DNA of 64,000 bases from Ostrinia nubilalis (Eukaryota; Arthropoda; Insecta; Lepidoptera; Crambidae): contig NC_087106.1 in the NCBI RefSeq assembly GCF_963855985.1, forward strand, positions 6,741,001-6,805,000. The letters are read 5' to 3'. A program made the position numbers and the translations under genes. Under the pieces are notes generated by a model. That model saw only the letters and a program-made list of their open reading frames with translations, had not been told where the DNA came from and did not search any database. Position 1 is the stretch's first letter. Each line of letters starts with the position of its first letter. Below are positions 11,743 to 23,300 of this stretch, one piece after another.

Positions 11743-14032
11743 TTTTTTAAAAATGTGAAAAAAACCCTCGATGTAAAAACAAATGTCAAATAAGCCCGCG
11801 TGTTTAGTTGGAAAATATTTTGGGAAACTTAGTAATACTTAAAAATATGTATACGTTTTTTCTACTCTTTTTAATCACATAGAAAAAACGTGCATTTCCA
11901 TTACTTTTTTAGAATACATCAATTTTTTGTTCCGTAAATTGAATTTCGACCTAAATCAAACGTCAATCAGTTTAAAAAATCAATTTTAACCCGTAAGTGC
12001 TTTGGATTACCATAATAATAATTGTCTTCGTTGAAATTCGTCATCAAGTTTAATCCAATCAAAAACTGGAGTATTCTCGAGTGCGAGTTGGGAAGGGTTC
12101 GCGAAAAGCTGGGCAAATTCCAAAAAACTCCTTTGTCCAAACAAGATGGCGCCAAAATGTCAGGATCAACCCTTCCGTGACATCCTCATTGGAAATTCTG
12201 TTGGGGATTTGTTGGGGAACACGCACTGGGTGGTTTCAACGTATGTATTTTTCTTTTCTCTACATTCGAATTTTACAGTCATTATTTAATTTCTATCTTT
12301 TACTTGTTTTTTTTATTTATATCATTTAATAACTCGACCATTTCAATTTAGACCAATAGGACTCATTTTAACATTATAGAACAAAATCAATGACCCTAAA
12401 TAGAAAGTATCGAACCTACTGTAAACCATAAATAGACAACTGTAATATTTGCCGTAATTTTGACAAAAAATAGTCACTTCAACTTAGTCTCTTAGATTTA
12501 AATTAAACTCAAATAAAACCGCAGCGTTGAAAAACCCAGTGCGTGCTAAGAATATTTACATAGTACGCCCCAAGAAACTGGCGGAGACTTTAAATCTAGC
12601 AAATTTACTAAATCTAGAGTTGAACAGATTTCGCGTTGGGCCAGACGACGGGGGCTGTCATAGACAAAACGTGTTCTAGAGCCGGCCAAGTTTGTGTCTA
12701 TGGCACGGTGTAGGGAAGTTTTGCTCTCTCTGTTTTGAAGACTTGTTTTAAAGAACCCTCTTCAAAACAAAAGTCTTACTGAAAAGAAATTTCGATGTAG
12801 TTTTAAAAAATAGTGATAACAGAAATAATCGTAGAATGAATTAGGAACCATATTCATCAAAGTTATGTAATACTCCATGTAAACCAATACTACTAAATAT
12901 TAATTCATTCATTCTTTAAACTGTATTAATTTATCATTTCATGATTCATCATGTTTCTAAACAATGTAGATTTTACGAGCGTATATTGATCGTAGGAAAT
13001 AAAAAATTACTGAAATAGTCTGAAGGCACTGGCACACGACTTCGGTCGAGTGCGCGGCACAAAAATTATAATGATGGTGTATTTTTTCTCATTTTTGTTC
13101 TTTCTATCGTCTCCATACGTATTGTCGAACTACTCTATTGGTGCAAGCAGGTCCCACCTGCATATTTGCGTTCTGGCTCCCAACGAATCTAAGCCGATTT
13201 GTGTGGCGAGACGCGGCTCGGATGAGAAATATTTGTTCTGGCTACATTGATTTTGTCGTTTAGACTGGAGAAGTGTGTTTTGTGAGACTCAATACAGTCT
13301 TACAAGAAGTATTATTTACGTGATTTAATAATGCTGAAAGATAAACTCCCTTATCACAAGTTTCCAGTTCAAAACGGAATCGTTAAGTAGAAAATACAAC
13401 AAATTTGATGGAATCATTAGGAGATTTAGGAGTTTTGATCTAGAGCGATTTTATTATTAATTATATTACCAAAAATCTACCTTTCTCCTTAATAACTGGT
13501 CTAATTGACAGACAAAGTGAGGGCAGTATGTAAAGGCAAAGTACTAATAAAGACTGAGTTTCGTCATTAGATTTGATAATAATTATGAATGCTTTGACAT
13601 TTTATATTTCACACGAAAATAAATCAACCTTAGAAATCAACGACTTTTCACTTCGCACGTGTGTTACATATTAATTTATTCCACCTTTCAACACTCGCAC
13701 ATAAAATTATCATTCCTACCTCACTTGTCATAAAGTTTATTTTGGCTCCATGTGCTTCTGAAACAGAAATGAGTTTTCTTTGAACAAGCGACAAAGGTCC
13801 GTTGTTTTATAATAAACAAGGAAAATATCATACGTCCCTGTTCGAGACTCTTTGAATTTTAATTTTCTGCTTCTGCTTTATGCTTTTTGTCAATGATTTC
13901 AAAAAAAAAGGTTTTGCCTTCTACACCTGTCATTATTTTGCGATATTTTAGCGCTCGTTAACACATTTTGCATGACTGTTTTTTTTATTCTTACTACTTT
14001 CAATTACTCCTTCCTTATTTTTTTATATTTTA

Positions 14033-14165
14033 AGAAAATAAATAAATGCATCACCTATGGATTTCTAAAATAAACACTCGCTAACAGTTGGCCTCAGCGG
14101 GATTCGAACCACAGGACAGGCGGTCGTCTACAATAAAGTATGTTTACGCCAATAAAACTTAATAT
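14033..14165 (-). mobile_element. tRNA-derived SINE fragment
   Basis: The B box GGTTCGAATCCC read on the minus strand at 14110-14099 is followed by CAACTGTTAGCGAGTGTTTA and a tail rich in TTTATT. The A box is not clear. Confidence 0.75.
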
Positions 14166-15905
14166 AATACGCAATAACCAGATACCCCGAGGCAGTCAAT
14201 CAGTCCGACGAACAAATGGGATCACAACAAAAATCAAATTAAGTGGTATTACTAAGCCCCTACCGCAGTGGGAGGGTTGAATTTTTGTCAAGTTTTGTTG
14301 CACAAACGATGTTGTAGTTAAAATGCATTGATTTTGCATGTTTTCATTATTTATATCATTCGGGCACAGATATTATTATGTTGTCAGACTTCACAAGCTA
14401 CTTTTGCCACATTAGAATCTTTAAAGAACTGGAAGGACTTGGTTGCTTTGATCAATTAGATTTATGTTTTAGAAATCGGCTTACCTTTATACTGCTCTTA
14501 TGATCGTAACAAATTACCAGTATTTTTAACCTGTTTGAGAACTGATAAAACTTTACGTAATGTAAAGCCACATGACCACCAATTTGCCTACCCTCAGGAT
14601 CGCCATTAAAATCGCTTGTAAGTCGTACAAAACAAATTGAATCTGAGAAGCGGAGTCGCACAGAAATTGCATTACCAAAAACGCATCGCGTCCCCATCGG
14701 GACATAATTAATTTATGTAGAATTTGCGGTCTACAACGGGGCACTGCCGATGTAGAGACGCTGGAATGGTTATTGCACAAGGGTCAAGCTGAAAATGACT
14801 TATTTACTTACATAAAGCACAGTATAATTATGTTATCTACTGTGCATAAAGTGTTTTTGTTTACTGTTTTTGTTTGCTAGGGGTACTTACGTCTTTGCGT
14901 GTTTTTGCATTGAATAGATCTAAGGTTGAGTCGCACTACGGTTTTTATGTCGATGAAACTGTGTGAAACTACTTTCAGAACCTAAAGAATCTTACATAAT
15001 GCTATATACTTATTTTTATAATTTTTAAAAATTAATGGTGCATCAACCACAGCTAGAGTTGTAGGTATCGTAAAATTAGTCACATAGTGTACTCGTTTAA
15101 AGCAAGGAGAGATATAGCGTCTATGTGCCAGCGTGTCATAATAAATTATTATGATACGATAAGCATTCGACCATTTTCTCAGACCTCAACAATAGGTCAG
15201 AGTTCCACCTACTCCTTCCACGGAACCCTACATCCAGGACACCGACCAATGCACCCCTGGGCGGGGGCGGGGAAAGACAATGTCGAACTAGTGTAATCAG
15301 GTTAGCGAACAATTTGCCTGTGTGCCCATGCGTGGGATATGCCGCAATCTGCTGTGCGATTGCTTTTTTGAGCCGCTGTTTCGATTTGCAAACTTTATAG
15401 TGCTATGGAAATTTCGCTGGGAAATCCTTTGAATTGTTGGCTTTGGCTGTTGTAGCGGGGAAGGCCATAAAAATGATTTTGCCATTGTAGTTTTTACTAG
15501 CAAATAAAGTAGTTCTTTGAAAGTAAATCTTGTCCGAGTCATTTTTTTTCGTTTTCAGGTACATAACTAAGTAACATGAAATTATCCATAGTGATACCAG
15601 TGGGATAACTTCCTTCGTATAAATAGCAACTGTCATTCTACTATTTTTATTTAGCCACGAAAATTCAACATGCTTTCTGTTATTTAAAAACTGAATCTAC
15701 TATAGTAAATCCTTCGACATTCCTCTAAGACTCATCCGACAATTAAAAAAACCGTAACGATAATCCGTCCCAAGTGTGCCGCCTCCCAATTACACTGGAC
15801 ACAAAATAAAAAGCAATGTCATAGCTCATTAAAGCGCGGAGTGCGTCAAATCTGTGTATTGAGACGTGCGCACGCGCAGTTGTGACCAATCGCTAATCCG
15901 GGCCT

Positions 15906-15949
15906 CGTGCGAGTCCCGTGCGAGTCACGTGCGGCGCCCGTGCGAGTGA
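15906..15949. repeat. Four tandem 11-bp GC-rich units
   Basis: CGTGCGAGTCC, CGTGCGAGTCA, CGTGCGGCGCC, CGTGCGAGTGA in direct succession. This GC-rich island stands out in AT-rich surroundings and creates a CACGTG E-box at a unit junction. Confidence 0.9.
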
Positions 15950-16740
15950 CGGCGACTCGTGAGCATCGTTAGAAATATGCAACGTGTGAAATGAGATTGT
16001 GTTTTTGAGTGCATTTGATTTTGACAAATTGAAATGTAAGAGATGGGTAGAGAGGAAAGGGATGCTGAAAGTTAGATAGGTCACTATTTGTACCCTCTTT
16101 GGAATATTGGAGTAGGTACATTTACCAACGAAAACTCCACTCAAAATTAGGCTTTTGGAAAGATCTTTTACTTTTTCCAATAATTTGGCTCTACCTATAG
16201 ATACTTTGTGAGAAAAATGTGCCAGTGAAAAGAAGCAGCACAAGAAACCTACTCAGTCGCTAATAAAAGCATGTAATAACATGGATATTTGTATAGGTTT
16301 AGACCTCAAGACCAAGTCATTTGTGCAATAAATCACACAGCAACGTATCACACAATAAATTTCTATAACCTGTTCGTTCCTAACAGGCAATTAATATAAT
16401 GAATTGACTCCACCCTCCATTTCCCGTTTTCTCACATTAAAAAAACTAACATTTATATCCTACAATAGTTGCATTATATGTGTGAAATATTATATTATAA
16501 TGGCACGCGACTGCAAATGGGTTAATACGTGTATTAAGGGACAAAGGATAAAAAAGGGAATGACATTGATATCATAATCAAAATATGAAATGATTGGGGG
16601 AGTCGAGTGGGATTTGTCGACGCCCGCTGTTTGTTTTAATGTTTTCGCAATTGATATTTTGTTTGTTGTTGGAATGTGTATTTTGGGTTTTAGAGCTTTT
16701 AGAAATTAGCTATGTCTGTTTACACAATAATAAACACTAA

Positions 16741-16856
16741 GGCTGAGTTGCACCACCTAACTTTGACTGTATTAAAACGAAAACCGGTGTATTTTATATG
16801 GAGTATGACACATTTTTGACGTTTGTTATAGTTAAAGTAAGATGGTGTAACAGCTT
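16741..16856. mobile_element. GGCTGAGTTGCACCA MITE, copy 1
   Basis: The ends GGCTGAGTTGCACCACCTAA and the inverse of AAGATGGTGTAACAGCTT mark a 116-bp fold-back element. Related copies are at 57693 and 63481, with a partial one at 11656. Confidence 0.8.
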
Positions 16857-18042
16857 AATTATTTTACTGCTAAACAAATAAATAATATAGATTTTCAATG
16901 GATCAGTACATAAAATATTGATTAATGTTTCAAAGAGGTCCTTTGACGCTATAATACTGAAAAAAACAATCTTCTATGTAATTTAACTAGTAAACATAAT
17001 TTTCCGATTTCAGGTTATTTTCAGGATTCGTTGAAATTAAGATTGAACTTAAAACACACAATAAATCCGTATAGCTTGGGAGCGTAGAATTTATTTCTAT
17101 AGAAATATTTTTTTTCATTGACTGCCGATAACGCGCATTGTGCGGCCAGCACCAGACGCCACTTCTCCGTTCGCACGAAAAACCGATAAAAAGCGCCCAA
17201 CACGTGCTGGCATTATACGATAACCGTTGGGGGCGGAATTAGACAACCCTAGTTTTCTCTAATTCACTCTACATCGCAATTTCTACCTTAAAACTAGGAC
17301 AGTAAAGTGTGTTTTTGAAATGGTAGGAAGTGATTAGGAATAGGGTTGACGAAATTAAGACTCAGCTCGAAGGGTTTAATGTCGAAAATGGTTTGGAAGC
17401 AAACCGTTAGTAGGGTTGCCAGCATTTTCTCTATTTATTGGTGGGAAAGACGCGTGTCAGATCTAACACCAGTTTTAATATTTTGGGTCGCGTGGCGGCC
17501 TCGTGCGAGCCTTTGGTAAAAAACTGGACGAGCGTAATTCGCGTTTTATTGTCGCATTCTTCGTGTTAAATGTTATGCGATTTTTTTACTCTGTGGTTAT
17601 TGGCAGAGCTGTCATTAGCCGAATTGGCTGGTTTCTATGTGGCTGGTGTTGAATGGACGTATTGGAGTTTGCAATGAGTTAAATTTTAATGTCGAACAGT
17701 TACTCGTTGGCTAATGAAACGTATTGTGAAGTATGAGAAAATTCTATTTTATTTCAATTCATTAGAATGAAGCTTCGGAACTTTTTAGTTGCAATGTGGT
17801 AGATACTTATGTAGGTGCTAGCTTGATAGGTAGGTGAGACAAGACACAAGGTGGAGAACTTAAGTTAAGTACTTGTCATTACGAACCCCTAAACACAGTA
17901 AAAATGTAATTTTTAACGAATCCCGAACAAACATAATGAATTACTGTTCTTTAACGGCATACGCCTACACGTCGTGTCACTCTATTCTTCTGTTAAAAAT
18001 ATTAAGAAATTGTTTACTTAGTTATTTAATAAAATTAATATA

Positions 18043-19675
18043 CACTTGCGAGCAAAAGTATGGAATCACTTACATGAAGTTGTTGCCACGCGATCTTGTG
18101 AACTAACGAATTTGTTAGTAACAAAAAAAGTGGCACCATTTTAAAGATTAAACTTCTAACTTTAAATTGATACCAAATTCATTGAAATCACACCAGTATT
18201 TAAAAAGATATCCCGGTGAATGTGAAGAAGTAAGGAAAAAGACATGTATCAACTGTTTGATACGTCTCAAGTTGCGGCCTATTTACCCCCTATAAAAGCA
18301 CGTGTTTTCGGATTTTTGCTTTCACACGTTGATCCTTACACATCTCCGCTTCTTTTGACACTACCTAGGATTCTACACCTTCAGAAGCAGCACAAATCGT
18401 TGCACTATTGCAAGAAGGGCTCAGCCAGAGGGCTGTCGCACGTCAGCTCCACATAAGCCAGTCTTGGGTTTCTAAAGTTTTAAGACGCTTTCAGGAGACT
18501 GGTTGCTTTATCCCGAGACCAAGTTCTGAACAGCGCTGGTGCACATCGAAGAGGGATGACCGTTTTTTCATGTCTAACTCTCTATGAAATCGTTATTTGA
18601 CTGATATCGACGTCCAGCAAGAGCTCAGAAATGTTCGTAGGATAGCTGTTAGCGAGTGGACAGTTCGTCTAAGATATGAGCAATAGAATTTGACTCCAAA
18701 AAGGTCTGCCACAGGCTCGAAACTGACGGCAAGTCACCGACTAGCACGCTTTCAATTAGCTCACACTTATTTTGATGGGAAGGCGAGTAATGGAGGCGAG
18801 TTTTGTTCTCCGATGAATGCTGACTGTGTTTGCAGTGCAGCAGTCGAAGAGGTCGGGTCTATAGGCGGCCTGGGGAGAGATTTGTGCAGTGCTGGTTCGC
18901 TGAAACAGTGGCTTATAGGGGTGGCTTGCTCGACTTCCCATCGAGATGTGTACGAGCAAATTGAAAGCGTGCTTATCGGTGACCTGCCGTCAGTTTCGAG
19001 CCCGTGGCAGGCCTTTTTAGAGTCAAATTCTATTGCTTATATCTTAGACGAACTGTCCACTTGCTAACAGCTATCTTACGAACATTTCTGAGCTCTTGCT
19101 GGACGTCGATACCAGTTAAATGACGATTTTATAGAGAGGTTGACATGAAAAAACGGTCATCCCTCTGCGATGTGTACCAGCGCTATTCAGAACTTGGTCT
19201 CGGGATAAAGCCACCAGTCTCCCGAAAGCGTCTTAAAACTTTCGAAACCCAGGACTGGCTTATGTGGAGCTGACGTGCGACAGCCCGCTGGCTGAGCTCT
19301 TCTTGCAATAGTGCAACGATTTGTGCTGCTTCTGAAGGTGTAGAATCCCAGGTAAAGTGTCAAAAGAAGCGGAGATGTGTAAGGTTCAACGTGTGAAAGC
19401 AAAAATCCGAAAACACGTGCTTTTATAGGGGGTAAATAGGCCGCAACTCGCGACGTATCAAACAGTTGATACATGTCTTTTTCCTTACTTCTTCACATTA
19501 ACCGGGATATCTTTTTAAATACTGGTGTGATTTCAATGAATTTGGTATCAATTTAAAGTTAAAAGTTCAATCTTTAAAATGGTGCCACTTTTTTTGTTAC
19601 TAACAAATTCGTTAGTACACAAGATCGCGTGAAAACAACTTCATGTAAGTGATTCCATACTTTTGCTCGCGAGTG
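18043..19675. mobile_element. Fold-back Tc1-like transposon with about 740-bp inverted arms
   Basis: TA dinucleotides at 18041-18042 and 19676-19677 flank termini CACTTGCGAGCAAAAG and the matching GCTCGCGAGTG. The left arm (to about 18775) and right arm (from about 18950) are inverted copies differing at only a few positions per hundred by eye. Each arm carries the 5' half of a Tc1-like transposase; the middle 175 bp is single copy. The element cannot make a transposase. Confidence 0.92.
18378..18945 (+). pseudogene. Dead Tc1-like transposase N-terminal half (left arm and loop)
   Basis: The reading starting SEAAQIVALLQEGLSQRAVA, then RQLHISQSWVSKVLRRFQET, is the paired-like helix-turn-helix DNA-binding domain of Tc1 transposases. 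It is followed by a decayed RPSSEQRW segment and in-frame stops. In the loop, VLFSDEC then a stop and RRPGERFVQCWFAETVAY mark the first catalytic aspartate region of the DDE domain. The second aspartate and the glutamate are absent. An inverted copy of the helix-turn-helix part lies in the right arm. Confidence 0.85.
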
Positions 19676-19677
19676 TA

Positions 19678-20086
19678 TTATTTCAGGTCAACATTACTCT
19701 CAAAAAAACTACAAGCGCCATCTATGAACTGCATTTCAAACTAGCGCCAGGGGTGGCCCCATACACCAAAGGGCCAATTTCCGTCCACGTGCCGACAACA
19801 ATGCGATATGAAGACGATACTGCGCCGATATTACAGCGATATAATAGCGATGTCATAATAATGCGATGTTTACATTGAAGACAGGAAATTGCCTTTTTAG
19901 CGAACTATTCATAGTCTTTAGCGTAATATCCTTTTTTTAGCGCAGTGAGCGTAAAAATATAGTTTTGTGTCATAAAAAATAAATATTAATTTTATGACGG
20001 TTGTGATCTTTTGATGAAAGATGTTGAAATGTGTAAGATATAAAGTTGTCATTTTATAGACGCGTTTTGATATTTTTATGTCATTT
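19678..20086. other. Spacer between the fold-back Tc1 and the zinc-finger gene
   Basis: AT-rich. GCGCCATCTATGAACTGC near 19727 is another instance of the CATCTA motif. Nothing else seen. Confidence 0.3.
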
Positions 20087-20107
20087 TTTATTACCTAAGC
20101 TTTTATT
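20087..20107 (-). terminator. Candidate polyadenylation signals of the zinc-finger gene
   Basis: Two AATAAA hexamers read on the minus strand lie about 190-210 nt after the tentative stop. This fits an insect 3' UTR, but AT-rich DNA yields many such hexamers. Confidence 0.3.
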
Positions 20108-20294
20108 TTATAAAATGGAAAATAGCCTATCTGTCTGTTTGTTAATAGATTTGAATGTTGAGTTCACGGTTTACATGGTAAGTTTTACCTCTGTATAAGA
20201 AGGGAATATGACGATTTTAAATAAATAAAAAGATAATTTAACTGTTAAATTGTATATTAAAAGTAAAACAACCCAAACTCATTTTCGCTTAAGT

Positions 20295-20321
20295 CTAACA
20301 CAAATCGACGACTTCATTCTT
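20295..20321 (-). CDS. Tentative terminal exon 16 (KNEVVDLC, stop)
   Basis: A T-rich tract ending ACTCCAG precedes eight codons and TAG in the phase exon 15 needs. Two AATAAA signals follow on the minus strand (20102-20107 and 20087-20092), giving a plausible 3' UTR of about 190 nt. The exon is very short, so chance is a real alternative; a read-through end at exon 15 or a more distant exon is possible. Confidence 0.45.
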   Translation of the reverse strand, partial: KNEVVDLC

Positions 20322-23300
20322 CTGGAGTTTCCAAACAAAACAAAAAATAATAAAATAAACAATAGCTCTGTAGAAACAAAATAAAATATAGAGGTTTAGT
20401 CCGAATCGGACAGCTGGATGCCTTCCTGAAAAAGGTAGGTTTCTTTTAATTATAAAGGTTTTGATGGCATAATTACAGAAATTCATATGATTTTTATTTA
20501 TCAAGATTGTGGTCAAAATATTTGAAACTTTCCCATAACAATTGATTTAACATATTATTACTACGACTGTAGACACCCTTTATGTTGTTAAACCGTATGG
20601 AACTAGGTAGCTTGTTTTGTTTTAAAAGCATATTTGATTTTAGATCACTCTGTTTAAAAGAGCAACCATTTTACTATTTTTAGATAGCTTATTATGTGTT
20701 TGGGTTAATATTTTTTATTGATTAATTATTTAATTAATTGTAAGTGTGTGGTATGTAAATATTGTAAAACTTACGTCAAATTCTCCGATGAAGATGTCAG
20801 AGTCATCGGACGGTGGGGGCTGGTCGATGTTGTCCACCGCGGTTATTTGCGGCCCTAAAATTGTTTACAATAATCACATGTAAGTAAACTAGGTAGGTAC
20901 TAGTAGAAAACAGCTTGATTGTTAGAAGACTCCAGATTAAATTGCCTGGAATATCATTATAAGAGTCCAGATAAATAATTATTTCAGAGCAAACCCGGAT
21001 CGGAGTGATCAGTGAGTTGAGTGAATAGTTTGGTTGTTTAATTAGATTTATTAATCAGCTAACAATGACACAAGGAGTAATGATTACGCACTGTATCTAC
21101 TTAAGCACGGTGATCCTGAGGACGGTATGCAAGAACTTTGCAAGTCATCCCATCATTGCTATCCGTATTTTTTGGCAAGCATGATAAAATGGAAGGACGA
21201 TAAAATGTTATCAATTTATAGAGTTCCACCTCACTCACTCACCCATGGGGATGCACTCCATGGGCTCGAACAGGTCCATGGGGATGAGGTCGAGCGGCGG
21301 CGACGGCGCCGGCGGCGGCAGTGAGCAACTGGACAGGCGTACTGAGAACACCATCAAAATTAGTCATTTACTTATTTTAGGGTTCTGTACTTAAACGGAT
21401 CATTGAAACAGTTTAAAATATCAAAGAACCCCTTATAGGAAACCACTTGTGTGGCAATATCTAGAACAGTGCAGTGATTCTTAACCGGTGGTCCGCGGAC
21501 CACTGGTGGTCCCTGAAGACATTCCAAGTGGTCCACGAAGACATCGTAATAAAAAAGTGACGTGACGTGATGAGTCGAGTCAACACAACGCAAACGGCGC
21601 ACAGTGGGCGAGAAATCGACCTCCCCTTTCATAGGATTTTGAATAAAAATAAGTGGTCCCTGACAAGACAGACATTTGGTAAAATGGTCCCTCGTGACTT
21701 AAAGCCTAAGAACCACTGATCTAGAAGACTAGAATTCGCGGCGTGCTGATGTCTTTCCTGAGCACTATGATTCGCCTCTTATTAAGACGACAGTGAATAG
21801 ACACTTAAGTACAGGGCTTTTTCTGCATTAAAAAAATATCGGCTTGATTTACTAGACTTTACTAGAGTAATCAATAGGGTAGGTACATAATTTTAGACAT
21901 TTTCCGAATCGCATTTGGCAATGTCTTTAAAATCCGTGAGCCTGACTGAAGTTTAGTGATGTTGTCTAGATCTACTGTTTCTTGAGAACACTTTCAAGCG
22001 CTTTCCATATTTTCACCCAATGCAAAAATTTTAGGAGCGAAGCCGGGAACCTTTCCCTTTGTAATTTTCCCGGGAATGTAACAGGTAAAACAGTCTTAAG
22101 TCTTTTATGTTAATACACTCACCAGACTTGATGGAAGAGTCATCAAAGTCATGCGCGTCCAGGCGGCCGGCGACGTCGGGCGTGCCGCACGGCTCCACCT
22201 TCACCTCCCCAACTGTAAAACGTTGTTCCTGGATAGTCTGGCCTCCTAGAATATTGGCCTAGTTATAATAACATTCAACACCATAAGGTAGAAACATCAC
22301 CTAAGACGATTGGTTAGGTCGTTGCAGGCTTAATTCAAGCCGATTGTCTAGAAAAATACTAAACTGTGCTTCGCAAAGCGTGGTTAGCTGTCGTTTTAGA
22401 CACCCCGCAAACAACTGTCAGCCGAATAAAAGTCTGTAGTCTGCGGGAAGTCTTTACCTATACAGTTGTATGAACATAGTTATGTTCCCGTGGAATTCCC
22501 GTGGTTCTTAATTGGGGTAATGCGTTTACGTAAGTGCCACTTGTGGTCTAAACTGAATAAATATTTTTTTTATTTTAATTTTGATTTTTGACTTAGCTCG
22601 TGACAAATATAGCCCACCACCACTTCGAGGAATAATAAAAGTTTTCTATAATGATATTTTTTATTCCGATCACCTAAATTGTGCCGTTTTCATTTGAAAT
22701 TCTGTTTTGTGTTGTGTACAATGAAATCTCAATAGTTTAGCGTAACAAACATACCATCAGCAGACAAAGCAGTGTGGTACGCGTGGTGCGGCTCCTCCAC
22801 CGACAGATGCAGTCGTCCGCCGTTCTTGATCTTCGGCACCACGATGGCCACCACCGGGACTCGAATCTGGACCGCGCCGCCTATTTCCGGGCCTGCCGCT
22901 TCGTTGACCCCCTGACGATAAAATGATAAATAACTTGTATGATAATTTTTAGGGCGTCAACCACAAGGTGTACCGACGACCTCATAAAGGTAGCAGGAAG
23001 GCGCTGGATGCAGGCCGCTACCAACCGGGCGATGTGGAAATCATTGGGGGAGGTCTATAATCAGCAGTGGCCGTTCCTGTGGCTGAAATGATGATGATAC
23101 TTCTTGCATGATTCACTCACACTACTAGGCATTTTACCACCAAACATTTCATCATCTACTATGCAATAAGTCGATGACTACGAAAACAATCATCATTAAA
23201 GAACATGCTTGTTTCGACCTAGACATCATAATTAGGTAAATGCTGCAGTATCTTTAGTAAACTTACCTCAGAAAGGTCATTTTCATCGTTCTTGAGAACA

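Larger units (their letters stand above)
11151..18040. other. No gene recognised
   Basis: It contains the SINE at 14.0 kb, the 11-bp repeats at 15.9 kb and MITE copies at 11.66 and 16.74 kb; the rest is AT-rich unique sequence without exons I can support. Confidence 0.3.

Noticed and set aside
13050..13250. 66-residue ORF with a signal-peptide-like start
   Set aside because: Hydrophobic runs arise easily in T-rich DNA; no splice partner or homology visible.
18690..19067. 125-residue ORF at 18690 as a gene
   Set aside because: It is an off-frame reading across the loop of the fold-back Tc1; the true transposase frame has stops.
21328..21341. Downstream acceptor of exon 14
   Set aside because: It would put the exon in a frame reading an arginine run and break the phase with exon 13.
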